Shown here: one piece after another, positions 63,961 to 64,000 of the stretch
Layout of the letters: each line of letters opens with the position of its first letter
Numbering within the stretch: the first letter of the stretch is position 1
NCBI RefSeq assembly: GCF_013300825.1
Contig: NZ_JAAIMY010000009.1
Span: forward strand, 45,748 to 109,747
Reading direction: 5' to 3'
Source of the DNA: Blautia wexlerae
GTDB taxonomy: Bacteria > Bacillota > Clostridia > Lachnospirales > Lachnospiraceae
DNA length: 64,000 nt
The notes under the pieces: model-generated
Told to the model about the DNA's origin: nothing
Database searches by the model: none
The model's input: only the letters and a program-made list of their open reading frames with translations
Position numbers and translations under genes: made by a program

Positions 63961-64000
63961 TTAATTCTACCTTGCAAGAGTAAATTCTATACCTGTAGAA

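Overview
The window looks like a chromosomal segment of a low-GC, strictly anaerobic gut Clostridia, most likely Lachnospiraceae (Blautia/Dorea/Roseburia-like). This is inferred from gene content: ATP-type PEP carboxykinase, an FMN-riboswitch riboflavin operon, GPH sugar transport, many MATE pumps, collagen-like protein, short intergenic hairpin repeats, Fic plus HTH pair. It is also inferred from strong Shine-Dalgarno sites and moderate AT-rich codon use. No rRNA, tRNA or CRISPR array was recognised.

Region 1 (1-16.3 kb) is mostly housekeeping: a Lon-like AAA ATPase; the riboflavin operon ribD-ribE-ribBA-ribH behind a sigma-A promoter, an RFN element and an intrinsic terminator; an RluA pseudouridine synthase; a ketopantoate-reductase-like protein; pckA; a PIN/NYN-like protein with a possibly structured leader; an ArsC-fold protein lacking its cysteines; a two-gene ATPase plus PD-(D/E)xK-like pair; a DUF1653 protein; an isochorismatase-type hydrolase; an HD protein.

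Region 2 (15.6-34.7 kb) is a defence island, all on the + strand and markedly more AT-rich (by eye) from 18.8 kb on. In order: SAM methyltransferase overlapping a PLD-SF2 helicase; a 993-aa SF2 helicase with a nuclease-like tail; an OLD-like ATPase/Toprim protein next to an AspBHI-like modification-dependent restriction enzyme; a Sau3AI-like restriction enzyme, Vsr nuclease and C5 cytosine methyltransferase (a complete GATC-type R-M cassette by homology); then a tightly coupled FRG-domain plus AIPR pair. A degenerate group II intron with a twice-frameshifted maturase and a truncated ATPase close the island. The FRG-AIPR pair and the OLD-like/AspBHI-like pair are the best candidates for insufficiently described systems.

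Region 3 (34.7-49.7 kb) is a mosaic of accessory genes and decayed ones: an approximately 75-bp stem-loop element present twice, a PAS protein, an SDR, an AAA/PD-(D/E)xK protein, a frameshifted inositol-monophosphatase gene (with a partial copy 2.9 kb downstream), a GPH symporter, a frameshifted alpha/beta hydrolase, MATE, a MITE-like repeat, a transglutaminase, an MmcQ-MGMT fusion, a ThiXYZ-like ABC transporter behind what looks like a truncated TPP riboswitch, and a RelA/SpoT-type synthetase.

Region 4 (49.7-64 kb): a five-gene Opp/Dpp ABC importer with a palindromic operator, a collagen-like protein with three perfect 72-bp repeats plus a glycosyltransferase, a YfcC transporter/isoaspartyl dipeptidase operon, a Crp/Fnr relic, flavodoxin, a possible small RNA, a Fic protein with a variant active-site motif followed by an HTH gene broken by fusion to a reversed MATE fragment, and a second truncated MATE reaching the window edge.
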